Positions 32,238-41,673 of a stretch of DNA of 64,000 nt are shown one piece after another. Positions within the stretch are counted from its first letter, which is position 1. Every line of letters begins with the position of its first letter. The notes under the pieces were generated by a model. That model did not search any database and was not told where the DNA came from. It was given only the letters and a program-made list of their open reading frames with translations. The DNA comes from JALOAD01 sp023228995 [NCBI: Candidatus Muiribacterium halophilum] (GTDB lineage Bacteria; Muiribacteriota; Muiribacteriia; Muiribacteriales). The stretch lies in the NCBI GenBank assembly GCA_023228995.1, contig JALOAD010000013.1:1-64000 (forward strand), given 5' to 3'. A program made the position numbers and the translations under genes.

Positions 32238-32627
32238 ATGGAATTTTTTTGTGTTTATTGTAAAACTAGAAAAAAACTAGATAAATTTATCAAAGCCAAT
32301 CATATTAAGAACAAATATATCATTGATATTAAGAAGATTATGGATGAGGAGGAAGTAGATTTTAATGTGGATAAAATGTATTTGAAAGTTTTGATATTTC
32401 ATAAAGTTCAACAAGCTATTGAGAAAAATAAAAATATTTATTATATACCCTATTTTGAAGATGGTTTTACTATAAATAAATTATTAAATATAAAAAAATT
32501 ATTAGGAGAAAATAATTTTAATATTTTATTATTCTATAGTGAATTTAGAAAAGATACTAATATTTTAGAAGATGTTTTTTCCAATCTATCTAAATTTAAT
32601 AATAGTCAAATAATACGTGATTATTAG
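32238..32627 (+). CDS. Hypothetical protein at the head of the tail cassette
   Basis: 129 residues, CVYCKTRKK at the N-terminus, then an alpha/beta pattern FHKVQQAIEKNKNIYYIPYF and LLGENNFNILLFYSEF. It looks like a small Rossmann-like domain without a visible Walker motif. A TTTTTATATATATAAT element precedes it. It is the first gene of the plus-strand cassette. No family assigned. Confidence 0.55.
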   Translation: MEFFCVYCKTRKKLDKFIKANHIKNKYIIDIKKIMDEEEVDFNVDKMYLKVLIFHKVQQAIEKNKNIYYIPYFEDGFTINKLLNIKKLLGENNFNILLFYSEFRKDTNILEDVFSNLSKFNNSQIIRDY

Positions 32628-32671
32628 AAACAATTTTATTTTTATATATAGTATAAAATAAATATATCTAT

Positions 32672-34507
32672 ATGCCAAATTCATCAATATTAGGTGGTTC
32701 ACCTCTTGGGTTAATTAACTTAAGAAGTTATACAGATATTAATGGTAGATCAACTTTTAATGCAGGTGAAAGTAGAAATGTTGATGTTAAATCTTACAAC
32801 AATAATAAATCCAATGTAGGTCTTAAATATGGAAATAGTTTATTTACTGGAGCAAGATCAGTTGTTGCTTGGCCTAAAATAAATGATGTAGATTCAAATT
32901 CTAAAGAACATGACTTAAATAAAGATCATCTTCATAATGATAGTGTGTATGATACTAGTATATTGAATATTATAGAAAAATTATCCAATACTAAAGCACA
33001 ATTAAGACCTTCTGATTTTGCATATCTTAAAAATGTTGGAGTTTATCCAAATAATCGTTTGATGATAGCTCGTAGATTTGCCACACCAGTTGGTGATAAT
33101 ATTATGACTAATAAAAAAGATGCAGATTTAATTTCTTTAGCTACTTTAATTTCTTGGTTACCTGAAGGACAAGACTTTTTGTCAATATCTTTTGGTGAAG
33201 TCTGGGAAGAAGCACCTGCAGATTTTAAGAATATATTAACATCATTGGGAGAGGATATGGGAATTGGTAATCTTGGTGGTATTGCAGGTGCTGCTGGTAA
33301 TTTATTACCATTACCTGGGTTTACTGAAATTTTTCAACGTAATTTTTTAGCAAGTTTAGGTTTGATAGAAAAGGATGTTGCAAATATGATACCTTCAGGA
33401 AATCCAAACCTCATTAAACAAGCTAAGATGAGAAAAACTGTTGGTTATAGTAGTGCAGACTCTGGTTTGAAGTGTAATGTTAATATTAAAATGACATGTG
33501 AATATGAATTGAAATATATATCTGGCATAGATCCTACAATAGTTTGGATGGATTTACTTGGTATGATAACAAGATTTGGTACGTCTGAAAGTACAAGTTA
33601 TGGACTTGGTTTAAGTGCATCATCTACAATATCAAGATGGTTAAATAATCCAAATGATATGATAGGTGAGATGACCACTGCTATATATGATGCTATATAT
33701 AATGCTTCAATTGGTATAAAAGAAGAATTAGAAAAATCTTTATTCCAATCAAAAAGCGCTGAGCTGACAGCATCAAGTAGTTTAAAAAAACAAGAAGGAG
33801 AAAATAATAAAAAAGCACACTTAATGGGTGAAGAAGAATCCATACTTAATGCTGAAAAAATGGGTGCTGGTATTAGAACACTTATTAAAGATATAGGCAC
33901 TTATGCTATAAATGGATTAGTACAAAAATATAGAGTTAAAATAATTGGTGTATTAAATACTTTAACTGGTATGCCTTCTACACCATGGCACATAACAATA
34001 GGAAATCCACTCAGACCTACTTTTTGTTCTGGAGATATGTTAGTTGATAATGTAGAACTTAAATTAGGACCAACTTTAGCTTTTAATGATTTACCTTCTA
34101 ATATAACGGTGGATTTTTCATTAACAAATGCAAGACCTTGGGGTATGCAAGAAATTATGAGAAAATTCAATAGTGGCTATTTGAGAACTATTAAATCACA
34201 AAAATCATATTATGAAACTAATTCATATATGATAGGGGAGGGTAAAGATGCTCGTTTAGCAATTGAGTCACCTGGTCAAATAGAGGGATATGATTATTCA
34301 GCACCAGTTTCTGGTACACAAAGTGTTAATATTACTAATCAATCTACTACTAATAATATAGATACTGCAAAAGGATCTGAATCTATTATTAACACCAATG
34401 GTGATACTTCAAAATCTAATTTAACTAAAGTGACTAAGGCAATAGATGGTAAATTACCAAATGAGGGGGAAATGAATAAGGATGCAAATTCACCGGTTAA
34501 AAAATAA
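32672..34507 (+). CDS. Baseplate / tail-tube-associated structural protein
   Basis: 611 residues. The N-terminus is glycine- and asparagine-rich, typical of virion proteins. The C-terminal third, with MPSTPWHITIGNPLRPTFCS, LKLGPTLAFNDLPSNI and NARPWGMQEIMRKF, resembles the conserved part of T4 gp48/gp54-type baseplate proteins as I recall it; the match is by eye only. The last 90 residues are low-complexity. It is followed by a gp53-like gene, which supports a baseplate role. Confidence 0.55.
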   Translation: MPNSSILGGSPLGLINLRSYTDINGRSTFNAGESRNVDVKSYNNNKSNVGLKYGNSLFTGARSVVAWPKINDVDSNSKEHDLNKDHLHNDSVYDTSILNIIEKLSNTKAQLRPSDFAYLKNVGVYPNNRLMIARRFATPVGDNIMTNKKDADLISLATLISWLPEGQDFLSISFGEVWEEAPADFKNILTSLGEDMGIGNLGGIAGAAGNLLPLPGFTEIFQRNFLASLGLIEKDVANMIPSGNPNLIKQAKMRKTVGYSSADSGLKCNVNIKMTCEYELKYISGIDPTIVWMDLLGMITRFGTSESTSYGLGLSASSTISRWLNNPNDMIGEMTTAIYDAIYNASIGIKEELEKSLFQSKSAELTASSSLKKQEGENNKKAHLMGEEESILNAEKMGAGIRTLIKDIGTYAINGLVQKYRVKIIGVLNTLTGMPSTPWHITIGNPLRPTFCSGDMLVDNVELKLGPTLAFNDLPSNITVDFSLTNARPWGMQEIMRKFNSGYLRTIKSQKSYYETNSYMIGEGKDARLAIESPGQIEGYDYSAPVSGTQSVNITNQSTTNNIDTAKGSESIINTNGDTSKSNLTKVTKAIDGKLPNEGEMNKDANSPVKK

Positions 34508-34519
34508 TATTATAATAAT

Positions 34520-34999
34520 ATGAATATAAAATCATTAGAAACATTAAAATATGATAGTAACACAGATCTATTTGATATGTTTATACCACAATTCTTAAAT
34601 ACTGGTGCAGAATTAAATACATATGTGGTTCAAATTTATGAAGAAATGAGAATTGATAGTGTTATGATGTCTATGTATAATAATGATGTTAATGTATTAT
34701 CTGATATAGATGTTATATTATTTATTAATGGTATTGATAATCCCTTGAATATACAAGTTGGTGATATTTTATATTATCCACCTATTGAAAATTTGAGTTC
34801 ATATCGTAATGTATATGATAGTAAACAATCAACTGATATTAAAAAAATATTAGCTACTCCAAATAAAACTACAAAAACTGATAATAATAGAACTTCTTAT
34901 GTTGAAAATGGATATACATTACCACCTGTTGTAATGGAACAACCAAAAGAACCAGTTAGGGTTGAAGATAATAAAATAGTCATAGGAGGGCTTAATTAA
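34520..34999 (+). CDS. Baseplate wedge protein, gp53-like with LysM fold
   Basis: 159 residues. The central part, VLSDIDVILFINGIDNPLNI followed by QVGDILYYPP, has the LysM-like pattern of T4 gp53, in which the INGxxNPxxIxxGxxLxxP strand-helix-strand unit is characteristic. The tail after residue 110 is a low-complexity extension. In T4 gp53 joins neighbouring wedges of the baseplate. It lies between two structural genes with 2-12 nt spacing. Confidence 0.7.
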   Translation: MNIKSLETLKYDSNTDLFDMFIPQFLNTGAELNTYVVQIYEEMRIDSVMMSMYNNDVNVLSDIDVILFINGIDNPLNIQVGDILYYPPIENLSSYRNVYDSKQSTDIKKILATPNKTTKTDNNRTSYVENGYTLPPVVMEQPKEPVRVEDNKIVIGGLN

Positions 35000-35001
35000 T
35001 T

Positions 35002-36015
35002 ATGTCAGATTTATTAAAAACTGTACGTATAACTGACAATATTAAATATGAGTTATATAAAAAAGGTAATAGTAAAAAATATACAATTGCATATTTAGAT
35101 AAAGAAGTAAAAAGTCAATATTATGATTTTAGTTTATCTGATGATTTTGTGATAAAAGAATCATTAGTTGAATTTGCTAGAATTAATAATAAAAAGGCAG
35201 ACTATTATAAAGTAATACAAAATCCATATAAAGATCCATTTGATAAAAGATTATATGGTAGTATTAATTATCCATATTACTTAAATAATACTTGTAAAAT
35301 AATAATTGAATGGGTTGGTATGTTACCAAATCCAGAATTTCAATTAGGACCATATTCAATAGGTGATGATGCTGTTGAATTTAATAAAGTACTTGGTGTA
35401 AAAAGGTGGATAGAGGGGAATGTTACAAACAACATAGATAATGGTGAATCTAATATAACTTCTACTTGGGTTGATATAAATGGAAATTATGATATAGCTT
35501 ATATAAGCTATAAAAAAGTTTTGATATATTTACCAGATAATACAATATTAATTCAAACACAAGATGGATTAGAATATAATAATGAAAGTAATGAGAATTT
35601 TATTAAATATTCAAATAAAATTAAAGATATTAATATAATTGAAAATGTTATATCAAATTATATAAAATTAATAGTTAATAATAGAGGAATATCTTATGAT
35701 GATTATAAATTAAAATTATGTGATCCTGATACAAATCATTGTAATATAATACCTTATATTAATCCTTTTGAAGTTGTACCTACCATAATAGACAAACCAA
35801 TAGAGGTGGATATTAAAGATAACCAAAAAATTAATTTAACATTAGATGGTATATCAGATAATATACATATTAAAGAAAAAACAGATTTACCAACTTTCAC
35901 TGTGTGGATAGGAAACAAGCCAATAATGAATAATGAAGAAATAACATTTAATGATTATATTGATACAAATGAATTAAATATAGAATATATTGAAAATAAA
36001 TCAATACTTACTTAA
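35002..36015 (+). CDS. Probable virion structural protein
   Basis: 337 residues, no enzyme motif, beta-rich with WVGMLPNPEFQLGPYSIGDD and a repeated charged strand pattern. The end (TFTVWIGNKPIMNNEEITFN) looks like a small Ig-like or binding module. It is inside the baseplate cassette, 2 nt after the gp53-like gene, so co-expressed. I could not match it to a T4 protein. Confidence 0.55.
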   Translation: MSDLLKTVRITDNIKYELYKKGNSKKYTIAYLDKEVKSQYYDFSLSDDFVIKESLVEFARINNKKADYYKVIQNPYKDPFDKRLYGSINYPYYLNNTCKIIIEWVGMLPNPEFQLGPYSIGDDAVEFNKVLGVKRWIEGNVTNNIDNGESNITSTWVDINGNYDIAYISYKKVLIYLPDNTILIQTQDGLEYNNESNENFIKYSNKIKDINIIENVISNYIKLIVNNRGISYDDYKLKLCDPDTNHCNIIPYINPFEVVPTIIDKPIEVDIKDNQKINLTLDGISDNIHIKEKTDLPTFTVWIGNKPIMNNEEITFNDYIDTNELNIEYIENKSILT

Positions 36016-36033
36016 AATAGAAAGAATAAATAT

Positions 36034-36068
36034 ACAGTTACATATTTGAATTAAAAATATGTAACTGT
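36034..36068. terminator. Bidirectional terminator
   Basis: A 13-bp stem ACAGTTACATATT / AATATGTAACTGT between two converging genes. Confidence 0.82.
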
Positions 36069-36079
36069 TATTTTTAAGT

Positions 36080-36283
36080 TTAAGTATTTTTAGGTTTATT
36101 TGTTTTTGGTTTATGTTTTTTAGGTTTATTAGTTTTTTTAATAACATCTGTTTTTTCAGATTTTACTTCAATTACTTTTGGTACATTTTTAACAATTGGT
36201 TCAACTTTTGGTTCTTCAACTTTCACTGGTTTAGTTACTTCTTTTTTTCCAAACCATCTTTTCCATAATTTTTTAATTAACAT
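36080..36283 (-). CDS. Small lysine/proline-rich protein
   Basis: 67 residues, MLIKKLWKRWFGKKEVTKPV followed by a long K/P/V/E-rich disordered tail with repeated TNKPK units. The N-terminus is an amphipathic basic helix. It lies opposite to the surrounding tail genes. The composition suggests nucleic-acid or membrane contact; function unknown. Confidence 0.55.
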   Translation of the reverse strand: MLIKKLWKRWFGKKEVTKPVKVEEPKVEPIVKNVPKVIEVKSEKTDVIKKTNKPKKHKPKTNKPKNT

Positions 36284-36361
36284 TTTTTATAACTTATTTT
36301 TATTTTGTTTTTATATATTAAATATAAAAACATTATACATTTTTTATATATAAAAATAGCA

Positions 36362-37948
36362 ATGAAGTTTAGATATGATAAAGAAAAAGAAGAGCTTGTA
36401 GTTTCTGAGTCTACAAGAATTGAATATCATCAAATAAAATTATGGTTAACTAGACATGTTAAAGGATATAAATTTACACCTCAATATAAGATGGGTGTGT
36501 GGAATGGTCAGCAATCATATTTCAGAGATGGTAAAATAAATTTAGGATTATGGAAAGAATTATTAAAAGCATGTAAGGAAATTGAAGTTCCATTTATAAT
36601 GGAGAATAAAGAAGACTTTCCTATAAATAGAGCAGTGACCTTAGATGAAGTTAGAGAATTTTGTTTAGATTTTTTCAAAAATCATAAAATAAAAAAAGAT
36701 AATAAATGGATACCATTTATGCCATATGATCACCAAATAGAAACTGCTTATAAAATATTAAAGAATAGATATTGTATGGCTGAAGTTGCTACATCAGGAG
36801 GTAAATCATTAATTATATCATTGGTATTATTTTATACTATGAAATTTATAGATCCAAAAGCAAAATTTCTAATTATTGTACCTTCAATTAGTTTGGTTAC
36901 ACAATTTTATGATGATTTATTACAAAATTTTTATGGTGAGAATTTTTTAGTTGAAAATAAAGATAAAGATATTGTTAGTGTCAATGGTATACTTAGGATA
37001 GAAGAAGTTATGTCTGAAAAACCACGTAAATGGTCAGGTAAATTAGATGCTAATATTTACATAGGAACTTATCAATCATTAGAAAAATGGCCTAAAGAAT
37101 TTTTCAAACAATTTCATACTGTTATTACAGATGAGGCACACTCAGCTAAAAATAAAACAATTACTACAATATTGGGTCATACTTTTGGAGTAGCTTATTC
37201 TAGATTTGGTGTATCTGGTACATTTCCTATTGACACAAGTTGTGAAATATTAAGTGTACAATCTGTATTAGGTCCAAAAATAACAGAGGTAACTGCTAAG
37301 GAATTAATTAATAAAGGTATAATTACTCAAATGAGTATAAAATCTATTATAATGAATCATAATAACCCAGAGTTAGATGCGAGAATGTATCAAATACGAA
37401 AAGCTGGTTATGGTAAGGAAGCATTAGAAATAGAAAAAGAATATGCACATCAATCAGAAAAGAGAATTGATTTTATTAAAAAGATAATTTCTAAATGTGA
37501 AGATAATACATTGTTATTATTTCATACTATAGAATATGGTGAAAAGTTATTTACTGTTCTATCTGAGGCATTCCCTGATAAAAATTTCCATTATATTGAT
37601 GGTAGTATTTCAGGTAAGAAAAGAGAAGAAATAAAAAAGAAAATGGAGCAAAGTGCTGGTATTCAGATACTTATTGCTTCATTTGGATGTTTGAGCACGG
37701 GTGTGAGTATTAAGAATCTACATAATGTAATATTTGCAGATTCTTTCAAATCTGAACAAATTATTATACAATCAATAGGTAGGGCTTTAAGATTACACTC
37801 AACTAAAAAAGTTGCCACTATATATGATTTAGTGGATGTATTTAAGAATGAAAACTATAATAATATTTTATATACACATTATAGAGAGAGATTAACTTTC
37901 TATAAAAAAAGAGAATATCCCTATAAAGAATATAAAATCAACTTATAG
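36362..37948 (+). CDS. uvsW: UvsW-like superfamily 2 helicase
   Basis: 528 residues from MKFRYDKEKEEL; an upstream in-frame ATG is rejected because a late-type element TTTTTATATATAAAAATAG lies between. The N-terminal domain (KMGVWNGQQSYFRDGK) matches the UvsW DNA-binding domain. Walker A is ATSGGKSL, DEAH is ITDEAHSAK, motif III is VSGTF, and motif VI is QSIGRALRLH. T4 UvsW is 503 residues; it remodels branched DNA and R-loops during the switch to recombination-driven replication. It is embedded in the tail cassette, unlike the usual order in T4. Confidence 0.92.
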   Translation: MKFRYDKEKEELVVSESTRIEYHQIKLWLTRHVKGYKFTPQYKMGVWNGQQSYFRDGKINLGLWKELLKACKEIEVPFIMENKEDFPINRAVTLDEVREFCLDFFKNHKIKKDNKWIPFMPYDHQIETAYKILKNRYCMAEVATSGGKSLIISLVLFYTMKFIDPKAKFLIIVPSISLVTQFYDDLLQNFYGENFLVENKDKDIVSVNGILRIEEVMSEKPRKWSGKLDANIYIGTYQSLEKWPKEFFKQFHTVITDEAHSAKNKTITTILGHTFGVAYSRFGVSGTFPIDTSCEILSVQSVLGPKITEVTAKELINKGIITQMSIKSIIMNHNNPELDARMYQIRKAGYGKEALEIEKEYAHQSEKRIDFIKKIISKCEDNTLLLFHTIEYGEKLFTVLSEAFPDKNFHYIDGSISGKKREEIKKKMEQSAGIQILIASFGCLSTGVSIKNLHNVIFADSFKSEQIIIQSIGRALRLHSTKKVATIYDLVDVFKNENYNNILYTHYRERLTFYKKREYPYKEYKINL

Positions 37949-37962
37949 AAAGTTGATTTTTT
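37934..37962 (+). terminator. Intrinsic terminator
   Basis: AAAATCAACTT / AAGTTGATTTT stem with a T run, overlapping the uvsW stop. Confidence 0.78.
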
Positions 37963-37974
37963 TATATATATCAC

Positions 37975-39774
37975 ATGGCCGATAAAATAATAATTAAGAA
38001 AAAGAGTGGTGTTGGTGAAATAACTGGAGTAACTGAGATAGAAGTTTCTGATATTTATAACACTGGTATAAATTCATCCACTTTTAGTGAATTACAATTT
38101 ACTGAGAGTGGAGAATATATATTATCTATATCTACAACAGTACCTAATGTGGAACCAATAGAACTTAAAATTATTGTTGATAAGGATACTAATTTTATTA
38201 AACAAGAAGAAAATAAAGTGTCTAAATCAGACACACCCAAGACAAATACTAATAGACCGATTATATCACAATTAGATAAACCCACTATAAAATTACCACC
38301 AATTAAGATGGATGTAGATATTAATGGTGGAGATCAATCACAATATATAGAGGGTTTAGGATATACTCCACTTATTTGGTATAGAACAATTGCAATTGAG
38401 GAAAGATATATTAGATCATTAAGATTATATCACAATGATATATTACCAATGATTGAATTTACTTTTGAAGATACTAAGGATATAATGAAGGGTATAGCCA
38501 CACCAACAGATGATTCAACTATTGAGTTATTTCTAAATTCTACATCAAAGAACTTAAAATCACTACATATGTCATTTAAGATTGAGAGTTTTGTACAAGG
38601 TGAACAAAAGGGTAGCCAAACTTATAAAGTTAGAGGAGTTATAAATGTTCCAGATCTATATATACCTAATACTAAATCTTATAATAACACTTCATTTGGT
38701 GCACTTAGAACAATTAGTAAAGAATTGGGATTAGGATTTAATTCAAATATATCTGATACAGATGATAAAATGATATGGCGTAATTCTAATAAGAAAATTA
38801 TAAGTTTCATGAATGATATAATAACTCGATCATATATAAGTGATGATTCATTTATGGTTGGTTATATAGATTATTATTATTGTTTTAATTATGTGGATAT
38901 TGGGAAAGAGATGGAAAGAGATGCCTCAAATGATGTTGGTGTTGATACATCACCATTGGTGGGACAATCTAATAAAAATGATATAGATAGAATAATACCA
39001 ATCAAGTTAATTAATGATCATTCACAATCCGGTTCTTGTAATTTTATAAAGGTTAATTCTATGATCAATGACTCTACTAGAAAATCATTAAAGGAAGGAT
39101 ATTCAACTATAACTAAAATTTATGATAGATCAAAAAAACAATTTTTAGTATTTAATGTAGATTCAACTACTTCAGATGGTAAAGATTCAATTATATTAAA
39201 GGGTGCAATTGATGATGATAAATATGTAAAAGATAATGTTAAACATATATTTAATGGTAAAGTAGATACTGATAATGTACATAAAAATTATAATTATTCA
39301 GCAACTCAAAATAGAATTAATTTAGCAAATTTAAATAAAATTGCTTTAGATGTATCTTTACCAAATGCTAATTGGAATTTATATAAATTTCAGAAAGTTG
39401 ATGTTCAAATTATAAACCAAACTTCTACTCCAAGTAATCCAGATATGATTGATTGGAGATATTCAGGATATTATATAATAGCAGATATTGAATATTTGTG
39501 GGATGGAAATAAAATAACACAGCGACTAAGATTAGTTAGGAAGGAATTGGGTAAAACTCCTGATGAGATTAAAAATGATATTGTAGTACCTAAAAAAACA
39601 GAATTAAAAGAAAATAATACTAATCCAATTGATACCAAATACAAACCTAATAGTGTGTATGATATAGGTAGAAGTTATTTTGTTAGAGATAAATCAGGTA
39701 ATAGATATGAATTAATTGTTAGATCTTTATCTGAAAATGGAGATGAAATAACAGCAGAACTTAAAAAGAAATAA
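37975..39774 (+). CDS. Baseplate hub protein (gp27 / late control D type)
   Basis: 599 residues. An N-terminal 100-residue extension is followed by TPLIWYRTIAIEERYIRSLR, LPMIEFTFEDTKDI and a beta-rich hub-like arrangement; the C-terminal half includes IIADIEYLWDGNKITQRLRL, typical of hub proteins that build the ring at the tail tip. T4 gp27 is 391 residues, so this is larger. Its position in the baseplate operon before the lysozyme and OB-fold genes agrees with a hub role. Identity with gp27 is inferred from pattern and context. Confidence 0.6.
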   Translation: MADKIIIKKKSGVGEITGVTEIEVSDIYNTGINSSTFSELQFTESGEYILSISTTVPNVEPIELKIIVDKDTNFIKQEENKVSKSDTPKTNTNRPIISQLDKPTIKLPPIKMDVDINGGDQSQYIEGLGYTPLIWYRTIAIEERYIRSLRLYHNDILPMIEFTFEDTKDIMKGIATPTDDSTIELFLNSTSKNLKSLHMSFKIESFVQGEQKGSQTYKVRGVINVPDLYIPNTKSYNNTSFGALRTISKELGLGFNSNISDTDDKMIWRNSNKKIISFMNDIITRSYISDDSFMVGYIDYYYCFNYVDIGKEMERDASNDVGVDTSPLVGQSNKNDIDRIIPIKLINDHSQSGSCNFIKVNSMINDSTRKSLKEGYSTITKIYDRSKKQFLVFNVDSTTSDGKDSIILKGAIDDDKYVKDNVKHIFNGKVDTDNVHKNYNYSATQNRINLANLNKIALDVSLPNANWNLYKFQKVDVQIINQTSTPSNPDMIDWRYSGYYIIADIEYLWDGNKITQRLRLVRKELGKTPDEIKNDIVVPKKTELKENNTNPIDTKYKPNSVYDIGRSYFVRDKSGNRYELIVRSLSENGDEITAELKKK

Positions 39775-39780
39775 TGATAT

Positions 39781-41658
39781 ATGGGTGATATAACACAACC
39801 ATCAGGAGATATTAAAATATTTGTAGATGCATTTAATATAGAATTTGAAAAAAAATTAAAACAATTAAGTGACCTTCAAATAAATATTAGAAATATTTAT
39901 GAAGATGCAATTAAATTAACACAGCCAAGATATAGTTCATGGCCTAAAGATTCTAATGTTAAGACTATAGGGGATTTATTTAAGTATAGTTTCCCAGATA
40001 TAAATAAATCTGAAATGATAAAACCAAATAATAGCACGACAGAGTATAATGAATGGTTAGATGATATATCTGGTAAAACACACCCTGAAGAATCAAAAAT
40101 AGGTATTTTTTTCCAAAAATTAAGAAGTTATATTAATATACCAGATCAATTATCTAATTATAATAATATTAAAAAAGTTGGAATAACTAACCCTATTTTA
40201 TACTCACCTGGATTTTATTATTTTGATGTTTTTATGAATTATATTTTAATATCTGGCATTCATAATATTGTAGGAGATGATAAGTTTACAAAGATAAGTG
40301 ATTTTGATCCATCTGGTGAAGTATTGAGAGAAGATAAAGATAATAAAGCAGATTATTGTTTATTTAAGAATATTCTTATAGAAATAAATGACTATATGAT
40401 TAAAGTAACTGGTGTAGATATTGATTTAATGGATGATATAAATACAACTATGTATTTAACATTGAAATCTAAATATAAAAGTGGGATACTATCTGATTTA
40501 ATATCTGATCCATATTTTAATCAAGAAAGAGGTTATATATATGGGGATAATTTTGAAGGTTATTATGAACATATTCTTTTATATAAAGCTTTTATACAAG
40601 CTGGTGATAATTATAAAACTACATTATTACCAAAATATGATTCTGTAGTAGAGGAAGATATTATAGATAAAGATTCTGATAATAATATAACACCACCACA
40701 CACACCACATCAAATTAGTAATATTTATGTATTTAATGTTGTTAACCCAAACACTTTTATTTTAGTTAATGGAACTCAAAGTTTAGAATTATCATTGATC
40801 ACTGATGAATATTACCAAAATGATATTATCAGTGATGATTGGGATGAATTATCTGAAGAATATGTAGAAGGTGAATTTATGGGTGAAGAGGAAATAATCA
40901 ACTTAAATAATGCTGCTGATACATATGATGTTTTACTAAAAAATACTATTAATAATATAGAAGATAATAATTTTAATATAGAAGATAGTTATATAGATTA
41001 TAGTAGTGTTGAGTATAAAGGTGATATATGGAAGTCATTTAAGATAAATGATGTAGTAGAACAAATTAAATTAACTAATTATAGACCAAATAATATATTT
41101 TTATCAGATTTGAAAAAAGTCTTATATTATATTAAAAATGATGAACAGATTGATGATATGCGTAAAGCTGCTTATTTATTAGCTACTTCTTATGTTGAAT
41201 CAAGTTATTCATTGGGTAGATGGGAAGCTGATTATGTATGTTGGGGACAAGGTATATCTTATTTAGATAAACAAGGTAAGCAACCATGTGAAAGGGCAAT
41301 AAATTATTATAAATCTACTAAAGGTAAGAAAAATTATTATACGTTAGGTTTAGATAATAATAATCAATGTTATTTTGGGAGAGGTCTTATTCAATTAACT
41401 GGAAAATATAATTATGAAAAATATGGAAATAAAATAGGTGTAGATCTTGTAGGAAATGGTGATTTAGCAATGATCCCTATAAATTCATATAAAATATCAA
41501 TCACTTATATGAAAGCAGCTGGTACTTTTACTAAAGTTCTAAATGGTGATTTAAGAGCAGCTAGAAAAAGTGTTAATGGTGGGTATACACATGTTAATAT
41601 AGTAAATAGTGCTTATAATACATGGATGTCTATATTTGCTAATTATAATAAACAATAA
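39781..41658 (+). CDS. Tail-associated structural protein with GH19-like lysin domain
   Basis: 625 residues. The first 430 have no known motif. The C-terminal 190 form a chitinase-class I (GH19)-like domain: ATSYVESSYSLGRWEADYVC with catalytic-type glutamates, then YFGRGLIQLTGKYNYEKYG and RKSVNGGYTH. GH19 enzymes of phages cut the glycan of peptidoglycan. Because the gene is within the baseplate cassette, it likely opens the cell wall during injection, as gp5 lysozyme does in T4. No obvious promoter precedes it; it is probably co-transcribed with the hub gene. Confidence 0.78.
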   Translation: MGDITQPSGDIKIFVDAFNIEFEKKLKQLSDLQINIRNIYEDAIKLTQPRYSSWPKDSNVKTIGDLFKYSFPDINKSEMIKPNNSTTEYNEWLDDISGKTHPEESKIGIFFQKLRSYINIPDQLSNYNNIKKVGITNPILYSPGFYYFDVFMNYILISGIHNIVGDDKFTKISDFDPSGEVLREDKDNKADYCLFKNILIEINDYMIKVTGVDIDLMDDINTTMYLTLKSKYKSGILSDLISDPYFNQERGYIYGDNFEGYYEHILLYKAFIQAGDNYKTTLLPKYDSVVEEDIIDKDSDNNITPPHTPHQISNIYVFNVVNPNTFILVNGTQSLELSLITDEYYQNDIISDDWDELSEEYVEGEFMGEEEIINLNNAADTYDVLLKNTINNIEDNNFNIEDSYIDYSSVEYKGDIWKSFKINDVVEQIKLTNYRPNNIFLSDLKKVLYYIKNDEQIDDMRKAAYLLATSYVESSYSLGRWEADYVCWGQGISYLDKQGKQPCERAINYYKSTKGKKNYYTLGLDNNNQCYFGRGLIQLTGKYNYEKYGNKIGVDLVGNGDLAMIPINSYKISITYMKAAGTFTKVLNGDLRAARKSVNGGYTHVNIVNSAYNTWMSIFANYNKQ

Positions 41659-41669
41659 TTTTATATATA
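41659..41669 (+). promoter_or_regulatory. Candidate late-type promoter
   Basis: TTTTATATATA directly before the 41674 start. Similar elements precede most genes of the cassette. Confidence 0.45.
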
Positions 41670-41673
41670 CTAC

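Noticed and set aside
33598-34170. Minus-strand frames inside the 611-residue structural gene
   Set aside because: Antisense shadows of a long intact coding region with no independent signals.
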